64,000 nucleotides of DNA, taken from contig JAFQRA010000001.1 of the NCBI GenBank assembly GCA_017410325.1, positions 1 through 64,000 of the forward strand, given 5' to 3'. Shown piece after piece: positions 42,961 through 50,653 of this stretch; the stretch's first letter is position 1; the number at the start of each line of letters is the position of its first letter. The DNA comes from Clostridia bacterium (GTDB lineage: Bacteria > Bacillota > Clostridia > Oscillospirales > Acutalibacteraceae). The notes under the pieces are model-generated. The model made no database searches. It was not told the DNA's origin and was given only the letters and a program-made list of their open reading frames with translations. The position numbers and the translations under genes are program-made.

Positions 42961-43943
42961 TATTTATCCTGCGGGTAAACTATACCCGTCATTTTTCGGA
43001 TTTCGTCCATTTGTTTTGTTATGTAAAGCGTTTGCTCTGCCGTATTTACCGGGCTTTCCGTGAGTCCGAGTGAAATACATTCGCACAGGTGCTTTATCTG
43101 CTCCTCAAAGCCGTTTCCAGCGTAGGGGACGGCAATTATTTCGGTTTCGTCGCTGCCCAAATTCAGCTCAATTTCCTGCGGAGCATAAAAGCGCGGCAGT
43201 CTGGCGTAGCCCTTGGTGCCGTATATATAGCCCTCGTTGGGCTTCCTTAAAAGAATCGCGCTTGAAAGGTCGGCAATTGCACCGCTTTTATATTTCATAA
43301 TCACGCAGGTGTGGCTGTCAACACCGCCGTAAAGGCTTGACTGTGCGTTGATTTCGGTAACGTCTTTGCCCAGATACCAGCTTGCAAAATTCAGCGCGTA
43401 AACGCCTACGTCCAGCAGTGAGCCTCCGCCGTTCTCAACCTTGAAAACGTGGTGACCCATTTCGTCCTCGTCCATTGTATAGCAGAATTTACCCTCAACG
43501 CCGAGTATTTCACCGAGCAAGCCGCTTTGTACGATTTCAAGCATTTTAATCGTGCCGGGCACAAGCCTTGCCCACATCGCTTCCATAAGCAGAACGCCGT
43601 TTTTCCTTGCACAGCGGAACATTTCCTCCGCTTCTGCGGTGTTTACTGCCATCGGCTTTTCGCAGATTACGTGCTTGCCTCCGTTCATCATCAGGCACGA
43701 ACAACCTATGTGACCCGAGTGGGGCACGGCAATATAAGCCGCATCAATTGTATCGGACTTTGCCATTTTCCCGTAGCTGTCAAAGCGCACGGGAATGTCA
43801 AACTCATCTGCGAATTTTTCAGCGTTTTCCTTTGTTCTGGAGGCAACGGCAACAAGCTCTGCCTCGGGAACGTTTTTTATTGCGTTGGCAAAGCGGTGGG
43901 CAATTCCGCCCGTGCCGACTATGCCGAAACGGATTTTCTTCAT
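42960..43943 (-). CDS. Gfo/Idh/MocA family oxidoreductase
   Basis: A 327-residue NAD(P)-dependent dehydrogenase. The Rossmann motif GIVGTGGIAHRFANAI is at residues 7-22. EKPMAVNTAEAEEM is the family's conserved Lys-Pro stretch near 95. GGSLLDVGVYALNFASWYLG supplies the catalytic region with D and Y. Members act on sugars or inositol; here substrate is unknown. It follows citrate synthase with a 9-base gap. Confidence 0.93.
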   Translation of the reverse strand: MKKIRFGIVGTGGIAHRFANAIKNVPEAELVAVASRTKENAEKFADEFDIPVRFDSYGKMAKSDTIDAAYIAVPHSGHIGCSCLMMNGGKHVICEKPMAVNTAEAEEMFRCARKNGVLLMEAMWARLVPGTIKMLEIVQSGLLGEILGVEGKFCYTMDEDEMGHHVFKVENGGGSLLDVGVYALNFASWYLGKDVTEINAQSSLYGGVDSHTCVIMKYKSGAIADLSSAILLRKPNEGYIYGTKGYARLPRFYAPQEIELNLGSDETEIIAVPYAGNGFEEQIKHLCECISLGLTESPVNTAEQTLYITKQMDEIRKMTGIVYPQDK

Positions 43944-43952
43944 AGAAGCATC

Positions 43953-45275
43953 CTACTTTTCTTCCATAACGCTCAGGTATGCGGGACGTATAATTTTGTC
44001 CATACAGATAAGCTCTTCAATTCTGTGTGCGCTCCAGCCGACTATACGGGCAACGGCAAACATAGCCGTATAAAGCTCCTGCGGAATTCCGAGCATATCG
44101 TAAACGAAGCCGCTGTAGAAGTCTACGTTGGGGCTTACACCCTTGTAAATGTGTCTGTACTTTGCAATAAGCTCGGGTGCCAGCTTTTCAATGCTCTCGT
44201 AAAGCATAAGGTCTTTGTCTCTGCCTTTTTCGGCGGCAAGCTTCTCAACGTAGCCTCTGAACACGCGCTCTCTCGGGTCGGAAAGTGAATATACGGCGTG
44301 ACCCATACCGTAAACAAGGCCCTTTTTGTCAAAGGCCTCCTTGTTGATGATTTTCGTCAGGTATGCCGCAACCTCGTCTTCGTCGGCGTAATCGTTTACG
44401 TGGGCGCGGATATCCTCCATCATTTCCATAACCTTTATGTTTGCGCCGCCGTGCTTGGGGCCCTTGAGTGAGGACATTGCCGCGGCAATCGTGGAATAGG
44501 TGTCCGAGCCGGAGGAGGTGATAACTCTTGTGGTAAAGGTGGAGTTGTTACCGCCGCCGTGCTCCATGTGAAGAATAAGTGCAGTGTCGAGCACCTTGGC
44601 TTCCGTGGCGGTGTATTTTTTGTCGGGGCGCAGCATCATCAGCAGGTTTTCCGCCGTTGAAAGGTTGGGGTCGGGGCGGTGGATAACCATGCTTTCCATA
44701 TTGTCGTAGTAGTTGTACGCGTGGTAAGCGTAAACGGCAAGCATCGGAAACTGTGCAATGAGCCTGATGCACTGGCGAAGGGAGTTGCTCACACTCGTGT
44801 CAAGCATCCTGTCGTCATAAGAAGCAAGGGTGAGCAGGCTTCTCGTCATCGTGTTCATTATGTCCTTGCCGGGTGCCTTCATAATTACGTCTCTCGTGAA
44901 GTTTGTCGGCAGCGTGCGGCTTGAGCCGATAAAGCCCTTGAATTCTTTGAGCTCGGTTTCATCGGGCATTTCACCCATAAGCAGAAGATAGGCGATTTTT
45001 TCGTAACCCAGCTCAGTTTCGCCCAGCCCGCCGAGCAATTCTTCAACGCGGTAGCCTCTGTACCAGAGCTTGCCGTGGCAGGGTCTTTTTTCACCGTTTC
45101 TCATTTCAAAAGAGGTGATTTTGGAAATGTTTGTAAGGCCTGCAATAACTCCGTTGCCGTTTTCGTCACGCAATCCTCTCTTTACGCCGAGCTCCTTGTA
45201 AAGACGGGGCTCGATTCTGTCGTTATTGCGGCAGGTTTCTTCCTTTTGTGTTGAGTACTCAAATATGTCCTTCAT
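43953..45275 (-). CDS. gltA: citrate synthase
   Basis: Condenses acetyl-CoA and oxaloacetate to citrate. The 440-residue form matches the long type II-like Clostridia enzymes. Motifs are KLWYRGYRVEELLGG, the substrate His stretch LHMEHGGGNNSTFTTRV, and the catalytic GMGHAVYSLSDPRERVF. The start ATG at 45275 lies 9 bases after AAAGGAG; an ATG at 45281 is only 3 bases away. In fermenting Clostridia it supplies 2-oxoglutarate and glutamate. A promoter lies at 45355-45384. Confidence 0.95.
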   Translation of the reverse strand: MKDIFEYSTQKEETCRNNDRIEPRLYKELGVKRGLRDENGNGVIAGLTNISKITSFEMRNGEKRPCHGKLWYRGYRVEELLGGLGETELGYEKIAYLLLMGEMPDETELKEFKGFIGSSRTLPTNFTRDVIMKAPGKDIMNTMTRSLLTLASYDDRMLDTSVSNSLRQCIRLIAQFPMLAVYAYHAYNYYDNMESMVIHRPDPNLSTAENLLMMLRPDKKYTATEAKVLDTALILHMEHGGGNNSTFTTRVITSSGSDTYSTIAAAMSSLKGPKHGGANIKVMEMMEDIRAHVNDYADEDEVAAYLTKIINKEAFDKKGLVYGMGHAVYSLSDPRERVFRGYVEKLAAEKGRDKDLMLYESIEKLAPELIAKYRHIYKGVSPNVDFYSGFVYDMLGIPQELYTAMFAVARIVGWSAHRIEELICMDKIIRPAYLSVMEEK

Positions 45276-45354
45276 TCGCATATACTCCTTTCTTCTTTTC
45301 CTTTTATTAAAATATATCAAATGATTATAACAATATTATCGATATCATATTAAC

Positions 45355-45384
45355 ATTTTAGAATAATGTATATATCTTTGTCAA
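45355..45384 (-). promoter_or_regulatory. promoter for citrate synthase
   Basis: Minus-strand TTGACA (45384-45379) and TAAAAT (45360-45355) with an 18-base spacer. Confidence 0.7.
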
Positions 45385-45387
45385 GCA

Positions 45388-45427
45388 AAACTAAAACACC
45401 TCTGCAATTTTTGGTTTGCAGAGGTGT
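45388..45427 (-). terminator. terminator of the F420-ligase-like gene
   Basis: ACACCTCTGCAA and TTGCAGAGGTGT form a perfect 12-bp stem; the minus strand continues into TTTTAGTTTT. Confidence 0.88.
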
Positions 45428-45451
45428 AATTAATTACGCATTACGAATTGA

Positions 45452-46645
45452 TTATTCCGTTGTGTAGTTGTCGAAATAGCCCTGAATGAATACAATCGGT
45501 GTGCCCTTGTCGCCCGAACCGGAGGTAAGGTCGCAGAGTGAACCGATAAGGTCTGTCAGGCGGCGGGGTGTTGTACCCTCGGAAGCCATCTTACCGACAA
45601 GGTTGCCGTCCTTCTGGTGAATCTTTTCCTTGATAGCCTCTTTGAGAGCATCGCCTGAAAGATCGGAAAATTCGTTGTCTGCAAGGTACTTGAGCTTGAG
45701 CTCGTTGGGCGTGCCCTCAAGACCGGAGGTGTATGCAGGGGAAACAACGGGGTCTGCAAGCTCCCATATTTTGCCGACGGGGTCCTTGAAAGCGCCGTCG
45801 CCGTAAACCATAACTTCAATTCTTTTGCCTGTTGCGGCAAAGAGCTTTTCCTGAATAGCGTCAACAACGGGCTGACAGTCGCGGGGGAAGAGCTTTACCT
45901 GGTCCTCCGTTGCCTTGTTTGAGCCGAGCAGACCGTAATCGGCGTTGAAGCCGCTGCCGTTAACGGGTGCGTTGAGGATTTCGTCAAGGCCGAGCACGGT
46001 TTCGCCGCCGTTAGCCTTGAGGATTCTCTTTGTGCGTGCACGTGTGTGAATGTCACAGCAAAGAACGTTCTTTGTGTAGTCAAGAATAGCCTTGGGGTTG
46101 TTTGCAAAAATGATTTCGGCTTCTGCGCCGCATTCGGTGATAAGCTGCTCGTAATATTCTACGTAGTCAACGCCCGTAAAGGTGTGCTTCTCGTAGCCGA
46201 AAAGCTCTCTGTACTTTTCGAGTGAAAGCACGTCCTTGTAGGGGTCAACGCCCTTTTCGTCAAGTGCGTCAATGCTGATAAGGTGGTTGCCGACCTCATC
46301 AGACGGGTAGGAGAGCATGAGCACGATTTTCTTTGCGCCCTTTGCAATACCGCGAAGGCAGATAGCAAAACGGTTACGGCTGAGAATCGGGAAAATAACG
46401 CCGACGGTTTCGCCGCCGAATTTTGCCTTTACGTCTGCTGCAATATCGTCAACCGTAGCGTAGTTGCCCTGTGCACGTGCAACAATGGCCTCAGTCATTG
46501 CAACAATGTCTCTGTCATTGAACTGGAAGCCTGCGTCCTCGCTTGCTTCAAGTACGGAATTGGTAACGATTTCTACAATGTCGTCGCCGTTTCTGATGAT
46601 GGGGGCTCTGACACCGCGTGATACTGTACCGATAGTACGGCTCAT
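45452..46645 (-). CDS. coenzyme F420-0:L-glutamate ligase-like protein
   Basis: A 397-residue protein of the FbiB/CofE fold family. Supporting stretches are DIVAMTEAIVARAQGNYA near residue 46, FPILSRNRFAICLRGIAKGAKKI, and GDGAFKDPVGKIWELADPVV. The family adds glutamates to F420, but most anaerobic Clostridia lack F420; no other F420 gene is visible here. It therefore may act on another substrate. It is monocistronic with its own terminator and is followed upstream by an AT-rich repeat. Confidence 0.8.
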   Translation of the reverse strand: MSRTIGTVSRGVRAPIIRNGDDIVEIVTNSVLEASEDAGFQFNDRDIVAMTEAIVARAQGNYATVDDIAADVKAKFGGETVGVIFPILSRNRFAICLRGIAKGAKKIVLMLSYPSDEVGNHLISIDALDEKGVDPYKDVLSLEKYRELFGYEKHTFTGVDYVEYYEQLITECGAEAEIIFANNPKAILDYTKNVLCCDIHTRARTKRILKANGGETVLGLDEILNAPVNGSGFNADYGLLGSNKATEDQVKLFPRDCQPVVDAIQEKLFAATGKRIEVMVYGDGAFKDPVGKIWELADPVVSPAYTSGLEGTPNELKLKYLADNEFSDLSGDALKEAIKEKIHQKDGNLVGKMASEGTTPRRLTDLIGSLCDLTSGSGDKGTPIVFIQGYFDNYTTE

Positions 46646-46842
46646 TTAAAACATCTCCTTTAGAAGATAAAAAATTAACAAAAATTATAATATTGCAAAA
46701 AACAACTCAATTATTATATCACCAAGTACACAGTTTTTCAATATTTTTTATTTGGAAAATTTATCAGTTTTTGAGTTTTTGCAGAAAAAATTTTTAGTGA
46801 TATTAAATTATTTTTTTATTATCCGGTTGTGTCAAAAAAAGA

Positions 46843-46918
46843 AATGTCATTCTGAGACGAAGCCGAAGAAGCCTTTACGCTTAAAAAATTCTTCGTTTTC
46901 GCTCAGAATGACATATAT
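46843..46918. repeat. TGTCATTCTGAG inverted repeat
   Basis: TGTCATTCTGAGACGAAGCCGAAGAAG and the complementary CTTCGTTTTCGCTCAGAATGACA enclose a short AT-rich centre. A second copy is at 51436-51503. The rest of 46646-46941 is AT-rich with no gene seen. Confidence 0.7.
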
Positions 46919-46941
46919 AATTAATTGGATTTAATTACGAA

Positions 46942-47190
46942 TTACGCATTTGAAAACTGCTTTACAAGCTGGTTGCCGAAAACTGCCGTGCCTGTGAGCA
47001 GTACGCCCTGAATTGCCGAATCTACCGACACGCCCATCAGCCCGAAGGCGCAGGCAACGCCGACAGCGAGCAGTATAACGGGGATGTAGCGGTCGTTTAC
47101 CGTTTTTGTTTCTTTTATGATTTTGCCTATGATATTCAGCAGGGGAATTACCGCAAGCCCCTGCTCAAAAAGATAGTCGCTGATGTTCAA
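46942..47190 (-). CDS. phage-type holin
   Basis: An 82-residue membrane protein. The start is TTG at 47190, with AAGGGAGAAG 7 bases upstream; the longer open frame runs through the neighbouring gene. Features are NISDYLFEQGLAVIPLLNIIGKIIKE, two to three hydrophobic segments (YIPVILLAVGVACAFGLMGVS and IQGVLLTGTAVFGNQLV). Holins make pores that release endolysin. It is the last gene of the cassette, after the M23 lysin and the XhlA-like gene. Confidence 0.85.
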   Translation of the reverse strand: MNISDYLFEQGLAVIPLLNIIGKIIKETKTVNDRYIPVILLAVGVACAFGLMGVSVDSAIQGVLLTGTAVFGNQLVKQFSNA

Positions 47191-47207
47191 AAATTTACTT
47201 CTCCCTT

Positions 47208-47468
47208 TTATAAATTTGATATTATTGCCGCTGCAAGTGCGGCGGCAACTGCGCCCGCAAGACTGAGCACGATTTTGTCCCACAGCCTTGCAGGCCTTGA
47301 ATTTATCTTGCCGACACTTTCCTTTAATTCGCCCAGCGTTATCAGAATATTGTCAAGCTTTGTTGTCACAACTGCCATTTCTTCGCCGAATTTGTTCGTG
47401 CGGCTGTAAAGCTTTCTGATGTCTGCCTCTGCTTTTTCAATGCGGTGCTCAATTTCCTCAAGTGTCAT
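47208..47468 (-). CDS. XhlA-like coiled-coil membrane protein
   Basis: An 86-residue protein. ATG at 47468 has GGGAGGTG about 8 bases upstream, overlapping the lysin stop. Residues 1-60 form a coiled coil (TLEEIEHRIEKAEADIRKLYSR), and the end is one membrane helix (IVLSLAGAVAAALAAAIISNL). This is the plan of haemolysin XhlA of PBSX-like phages, which works with a holin in lysis. It sits between the lysin and holin genes. Confidence 0.75.
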   Translation of the reverse strand: MTLEEIEHRIEKAEADIRKLYSRTNKFGEEMAVVTTKLDNILITLGELKESVGKINSRPARLWDKIVLSLAGAVAAALAAAIISNL

Positions 47469-47470
47469 TT

Positions 47471-48109
47471 TTATACACCTCCCGAATAGGCTGCGAAGCC
47501 GCATTTTGTTGTTCCTGCGGCAGAATAGGTCAGCAGATAACAGCCGTCAATTAATGCCGTGCATTGTGCTGTTTCTCCCGGCAAAAGTAAGCCTATGCTG
47601 TTCTTCTTTGCCTTGCAGTCTGCAACGGTCTGATAAACCTTTTCGGAGGTACTGCCGTTTTTCCATGTTTTTGCCGTAAAATCACTCTCCTGTGTGAAAT
47701 CGTTCCAATTTATGAATTCGTTCGGGTCAAGCAGATTTTTTCCGTAGCCCCACGTTTCACAGTCCTGTATTTCAACGTGCAGGTGTGCGCCGCTGCTGTT
47801 GCCCGTGCTGCCCATCGTGCCAAGCTTCTGTCCCGCTTTTATTTTTGCGCCGACCGGTAATTCCGCTTTGCTTTTCAGGTGTGCGTAAAGCACGCATTTT
47901 CCGTCGTCGGTGCGGTAAACAATATGGTTGCCGTAGCTTTTGCCGCAGCCCGAGGTGCGCGTAACAATGCCGTCTGCAATTGCAACGAGCGTACAGTCGG
48001 TGTCGCATACACGGTCAACTCCCGTGTGATAGCCCAGCTTCCAGCTTCCCTGCTTTTTGAAAGCGGTGGTCTGTCTGCTTTTATTCCTGAACGGTGAACG
48101 GTAAATCAT
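47471..48109 (-). CDS. M23 family endolysin-like peptidase
   Basis: A 212-residue peptidoglycan endopeptidase of the lysostaphin type. The zinc ligands are in HTGVD (His-x3-Asp) near residue 28 and HLHVE near 110, with YAHLKSKAELPVGAKIKAGQKLGTMGSTG between. The C-terminal 65 residues (KVYQTVADCKAKKNSIG) may be a cell-wall binding part. There is no signal peptide, so it needs the adjacent holin to leave the cell. The ATG overlaps the preceding peptide stop (ATGA). Confidence 0.93.
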   Translation of the reverse strand: MIYRSPFRNKSRQTTAFKKQGSWKLGYHTGVDRVCDTDCTLVAIADGIVTRTSGCGKSYGNHIVYRTDDGKCVLYAHLKSKAELPVGAKIKAGQKLGTMGSTGNSSGAHLHVEIQDCETWGYGKNLLDPNEFINWNDFTQESDFTAKTWKNGSTSEKVYQTVADCKAKKNSIGLLLPGETAQCTALIDGCYLLTYSAAGTTKCGFAAYSGGV

Positions 48110-48180
48110 ATAAACACCGCCTCAAGCAGGTGCAGAAAATACGCCGCATAAAGCTCTATAATAAAAAGAAAATGTATCAT
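48106..48180 (-). CDS. 24-aa hydrophobic peptide in the lysis cassette
   Basis: MIHFLFIIELYAAYFLHLLE then AVFI, essentially one membrane segment. The ATG at 48180 follows GGCGGTG by 6 bases, and the stop overlaps the lysin start, so translation is coupled. Size and position fit a small lysis or regulatory peptide, but no family was recognised. Confidence 0.6.
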   Translation of the reverse strand: MIHFLFIIELYAAYFLHLLEAVFI

Positions 48181-48193
48181 TTTTTGCACCGCC

Positions 48194-49147
48194 TTATTTG
48201 TATTCAATGCCCTTGCTGTCAAGCATCTGCTTATGGGCTTCATCAATTTTTTCAAGGTTGGTGTCGCCAACCTGAAAAACCACTCCAAGCCCCGTGCAGT
48301 CGGCATAGTTTTCGATTATGGCATGCAGCGTTTCGGCTGAGAAGCGTGTTGAGTGGTGCAGGAAAAGCGAGCCGGAAAAGCCGCGGTCAACGGTTACGTC
48401 TTTTAACAAAGAGCATTTGTTGAAGGTTGAAGAGGTTATTGTGCAGGGCTGGGCAATATGGATTTTTTCCATAGCCATGCAGTATTGATATACGCAGTTT
48501 CCGCCCGTGCCGTGAGTGCCGCCGAAAACGCCGCCGTCGGTAAGCGCCGTGCAGGTGTTGAAGGCGTAGGATATTGCAATTTCCGAATTGATTACAGGTG
48601 CACGGGTAAGGCCGGAAAAAGCGAAAATGCCGTTAATCTGTGCGGCTGCCCGAACGTTTACTTCGCAGTTGATAAGCCGCAGGTTGCCCGAAACGGGGAG
48701 TGTGTTTGTACTCGATGTAATTTTCATCGGTGTGCCGCCTATAATCTGCAGCTTCGGATAGAAGGCTTTTGCGTTGGTCGGCGCATTCGTTACTGCCGCC
48801 GCCGTGTGGCTGAAGCACCACTCTTCACTGCAGTTTGCAAAAACCTCAAGCAAGTCGGGTATTTCTCCCTCTATCACCGTGCCTTCAATTCTTTTCCAGA
48901 ACTGCTTTCTTCCGTTGGGTAAAACGGCGGTATCGCTCAAATCAATGCCGTCGTATTCTTCCGTATCCGCCTCAACCTCAATAAGCAGAAAAATTTCGTT
49001 TAAACCGTTGCTTCTTACGGCTTCGGGGTAGGGGAGCCACCAGCTCGGCCGGGTGTAATTTGCCGCGTTGTCTTCAATGAGAACGGGGAAGCCTTCTATT
49101 CTGTCAATAAGCTGTTCGACCTTGCCTTTAAGCGTTTCCAGGCTCAT
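48194..49147 (-). CDS. cassette protein with repeated beta/LRR-like region
   Basis: A 317-residue protein of unknown function. The N-terminal 30 residues are helical (MSLETLKGKVEQLIDRIEGF); the middle and C-terminal part has repeated strand-turn units (LRLINCEVNVRAAAQINGI, VINSEIAISYAFNTCTALTDG, PCTITSSTFNKCSLLKDVTVD) like the leucine-rich BspA-type surface proteins or phage tail-tip proteins. Its start overlaps the BppU-like gene stop (ATGA), as phage tail genes do. It may be a receptor-binding protein of the cassette. Confidence 0.6.
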   Translation of the reverse strand: MSLETLKGKVEQLIDRIEGFPVLIEDNAANYTRPSWWLPYPEAVRSNGLNEIFLLIEVEADTEEYDGIDLSDTAVLPNGRKQFWKRIEGTVIEGEIPDLLEVFANCSEEWCFSHTAAAVTNAPTNAKAFYPKLQIIGGTPMKITSSTNTLPVSGNLRLINCEVNVRAAAQINGIFAFSGLTRAPVINSEIAISYAFNTCTALTDGGVFGGTHGTGGNCVYQYCMAMEKIHIAQPCTITSSTFNKCSLLKDVTVDRGFSGSLFLHHSTRFSAETLHAIIENYADCTGLGVVFQVGDTNLEKIDEAHKQMLDSKGIEYK

Positions 49148-49725
49148 TCAAGCACCCCGCTTTCGTCAATCAGTGCTTCAATTTCGTCAACCGAGCCGTT
49201 GATGTCTTCCAGCTTCGTGCGTATTTCCTCAATTTCCTGCGAAAAGCCGTTTATGAAGATAAGCGCCTTGCGCATTTCTTCAATAATTCCAAAGCTGTTT
49301 TCGGGCAAAATTGTTTCCTCGCCCTCAATGGATCTGTTGAACGAAATTTCAAACACGGGCGATTTGAATGTCCTGATTACGTTTTCATTTGCATCCGTGC
49401 AGTGGGCCTCAACCTGTATGCTCAGCGTGCTGCAGAGGGTCAGCGATTTGGGCAGGGCAAAATAAATCTTTCCGCCTTCTGCGTAGCCGTAGGGGGATTT
49501 GTCGGTTATTGTATCGCTGGAATATTTTATCCGGTATTGGTTGACGTTGTCGGAACCCATACAGAAGCTCAGCGTGTAGTACCTGATGCCTTTGTATTTC
49601 AGCTCGTCGTTGAGTGCAATTACGAGCAGGGTTGCGGTGTGTTCGCCTATGTACTGGTTTACGCTGTTTACTTCAACGGTGCTGTCGTTGTTAATGGTAA
49701 CCAGGCACTCTCTCATACTGCTCAT
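49144..49725 (-). CDS. BppU-like baseplate N-terminal protein
   Basis: A 193-residue protein. ATG at 49725 has GAGGTG 6 bases upstream; the GTG at 49734 is inside that site. The beta-rich first 135 residues (IRYYTLSFCMGS, KIYFALPKSLTLCSTLSIQVEA, SPVFEISFNRSI) resemble the baseplate upper protein N-terminal domain of siphophages. The rest is a coiled coil (IEEIRTKLEDINGSVDEIEAL). In phages this links the baseplate to receptor-binding proteins; the next gene could be that partner. Confidence 0.65.
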   Translation of the reverse strand: MSSMRECLVTINNDSTVEVNSVNQYIGEHTATLLVIALNDELKYKGIRYYTLSFCMGSDNVNQYRIKYSSDTITDKSPYGYAEGGKIYFALPKSLTLCSTLSIQVEAHCTDANENVIRTFKSPVFEISFNRSIEGEETILPENSFGIIEEMRKALIFINGFSQEIEEIRTKLEDINGSVDEIEALIDESGVLE

Positions 49726-49961
49726 ACGGCACACCTCAGTTCATCGTCATAATAGCGGCTGAGATGTGCCTGAATCTGTGCCAGCTCGTTTCGCTGGTCG
49801 TAAAGCACAGACAGCTTGCGGTTGAGATTATCAAGAACAAAGTTCCTGCGGCTAAGTCTTGCGCGGCGTATTTCGGCACGGCAGGCATCAATCTGTCCGT
49901 CAATGACTTTTATGGTTTCTGAGTATTCATCGGCAAGCCGGTCAAGTGATTTTTCTGTCAT
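49722..49961 (-). CDS. small coiled-coil cassette protein (79 aa)
   Basis: A fully helical, highly charged protein (SLDRLADEYSETIKVIDGQIDACRAEIRRARLSRRN, then KLSVLYDQRNELAQIQAHLSRYY) with no membrane segment. It overlaps the BppU-like gene by 4 bases and lies 35 bases after the sigma-like gene. Similar short proteins follow regulators in many Clostridia prophages. Function unknown. Confidence 0.7.
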   Translation of the reverse strand: MTEKSLDRLADEYSETIKVIDGQIDACRAEIRRARLSRRNFVLDNLNRKLSVLYDQRNELAQIQAHLSRYYDDELRCAV

Positions 49962-49996
49962 TTTTACTTCCTTTCGTTAATTAATAAATCGTTTGT

Positions 49997-50356
49997 TCAT
50001 TCAACGGGGATTCTGTATACTTCGCAGTCGATAAGATGCTTTAAAACAAGGCGGATTTTTTCCTTTCCCCGTGAAAGTGCTCTGTACATATTGGCTGTGC
50101 TTGTTCCTTCCTTTTCTGCCGCCGCGGCAACGCTGAGCCCCTTATACCAATGGAGCACGGCTGCCCTTTGTTCAGCGGGAGAAAAATCTTTTTCGATAAC
50201 GGAACGCACAACCTTGTAAAGGTCAACAATTCTTTTTTCGGGGAAGGAAACAAACTCGACAGCGTTTTCTCTGCACCATGCTTCGTAAGAAACCTGCGAC
50301 CACTCGGTGTTCACGTCATCGCCCTGTCTGATTCGCGGGTTGCTGTTGTTTTTCAT
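49997..50356 (-). CDS. sigma-70 region 4-like regulator of the cassette
   Basis: A 119-residue protein. The C-terminal half has a sigma region 4 HTH (DFSPAEQRAAVLHWYKGLSVAAAA, TANMYRALSRGKEKIRL). No region 2 is present, so it is not a full sigma factor; it resembles phage late-gene activators of the ArpU/sigma-like class. It is first in the cassette and directly behind the LexA-box promoter, so it may activate the remaining genes. A hairpin (GGGTACG/CGTACCC) lies in its leader. Confidence 0.8.
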   Translation of the reverse strand: MKNNSNPRIRQGDDVNTEWSQVSYEAWCRENAVEFVSFPEKRIVDLYKVVRSVIEKDFSPAEQRAAVLHWYKGLSVAAAAEKEGTSTANMYRALSRGKEKIRLVLKHLIDCEVYRIPVE

Positions 50357-50490
50357 TCATTCCTCCATCATTTATTTGCTGTTTTTTATGTTTTCCGCCG
50401 AGCGCAGATACACACCCTATGGTTGCTTGGTCAGGGGTACGGGCGTAATACGTACCCGATTTAAGGCGTGTTTTTGCGGCTCTGATATTA

Positions 50491-50519
50491 ATTCTAACGA
50501 ACAAATGTTCGGTTGTCAA
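50491..50519 (-). promoter_or_regulatory. promoter of the phage-derived cassette
   Basis: Minus-strand TTGACA (50519-50514) and TAGAAT (50496-50491) with a 17-base spacer, about 130 bases before the sigma-like gene. Confidence 0.85.
50498..50511. promoter_or_regulatory. LexA (SOS) box
   Basis: CGAACAAATGTTCG is a perfect palindrome matching the Bacillus-type LexA consensus CGAAC-N4-GTTCG. It fills the spacer of the cassette promoter, the ideal place for repression. Confidence 0.88.
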
Positions 50520-50594
50520 GTAACGTTTTTGCGCAATTTTTGCATTTTTACCGAAATTTTCTCCTTTCTTTTGCCGTTATTGTTGTTTTGTCGG

Positions 50595-50623
50595 TTGAAA
50601 TATCTTAGACGATATGCTAATAT
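50595..50623 (+). promoter_or_regulatory. promoter of the LRR lipoprotein gene
   Basis: TTGAAA (50595-50600) and TAATAT (50618-50623) with a 17-base spacer, divergent from the cassette promoter. Confidence 0.65.
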
Positions 50624-50653
50624 ATAAAATAGTTTATTATGAGGTGAATTGCT

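Noticed and set aside
46942..50356. Complete prophage
   Set aside because: No integrase, terminase, portal, capsid or tail tape-measure gene is present within the block or its flanks.
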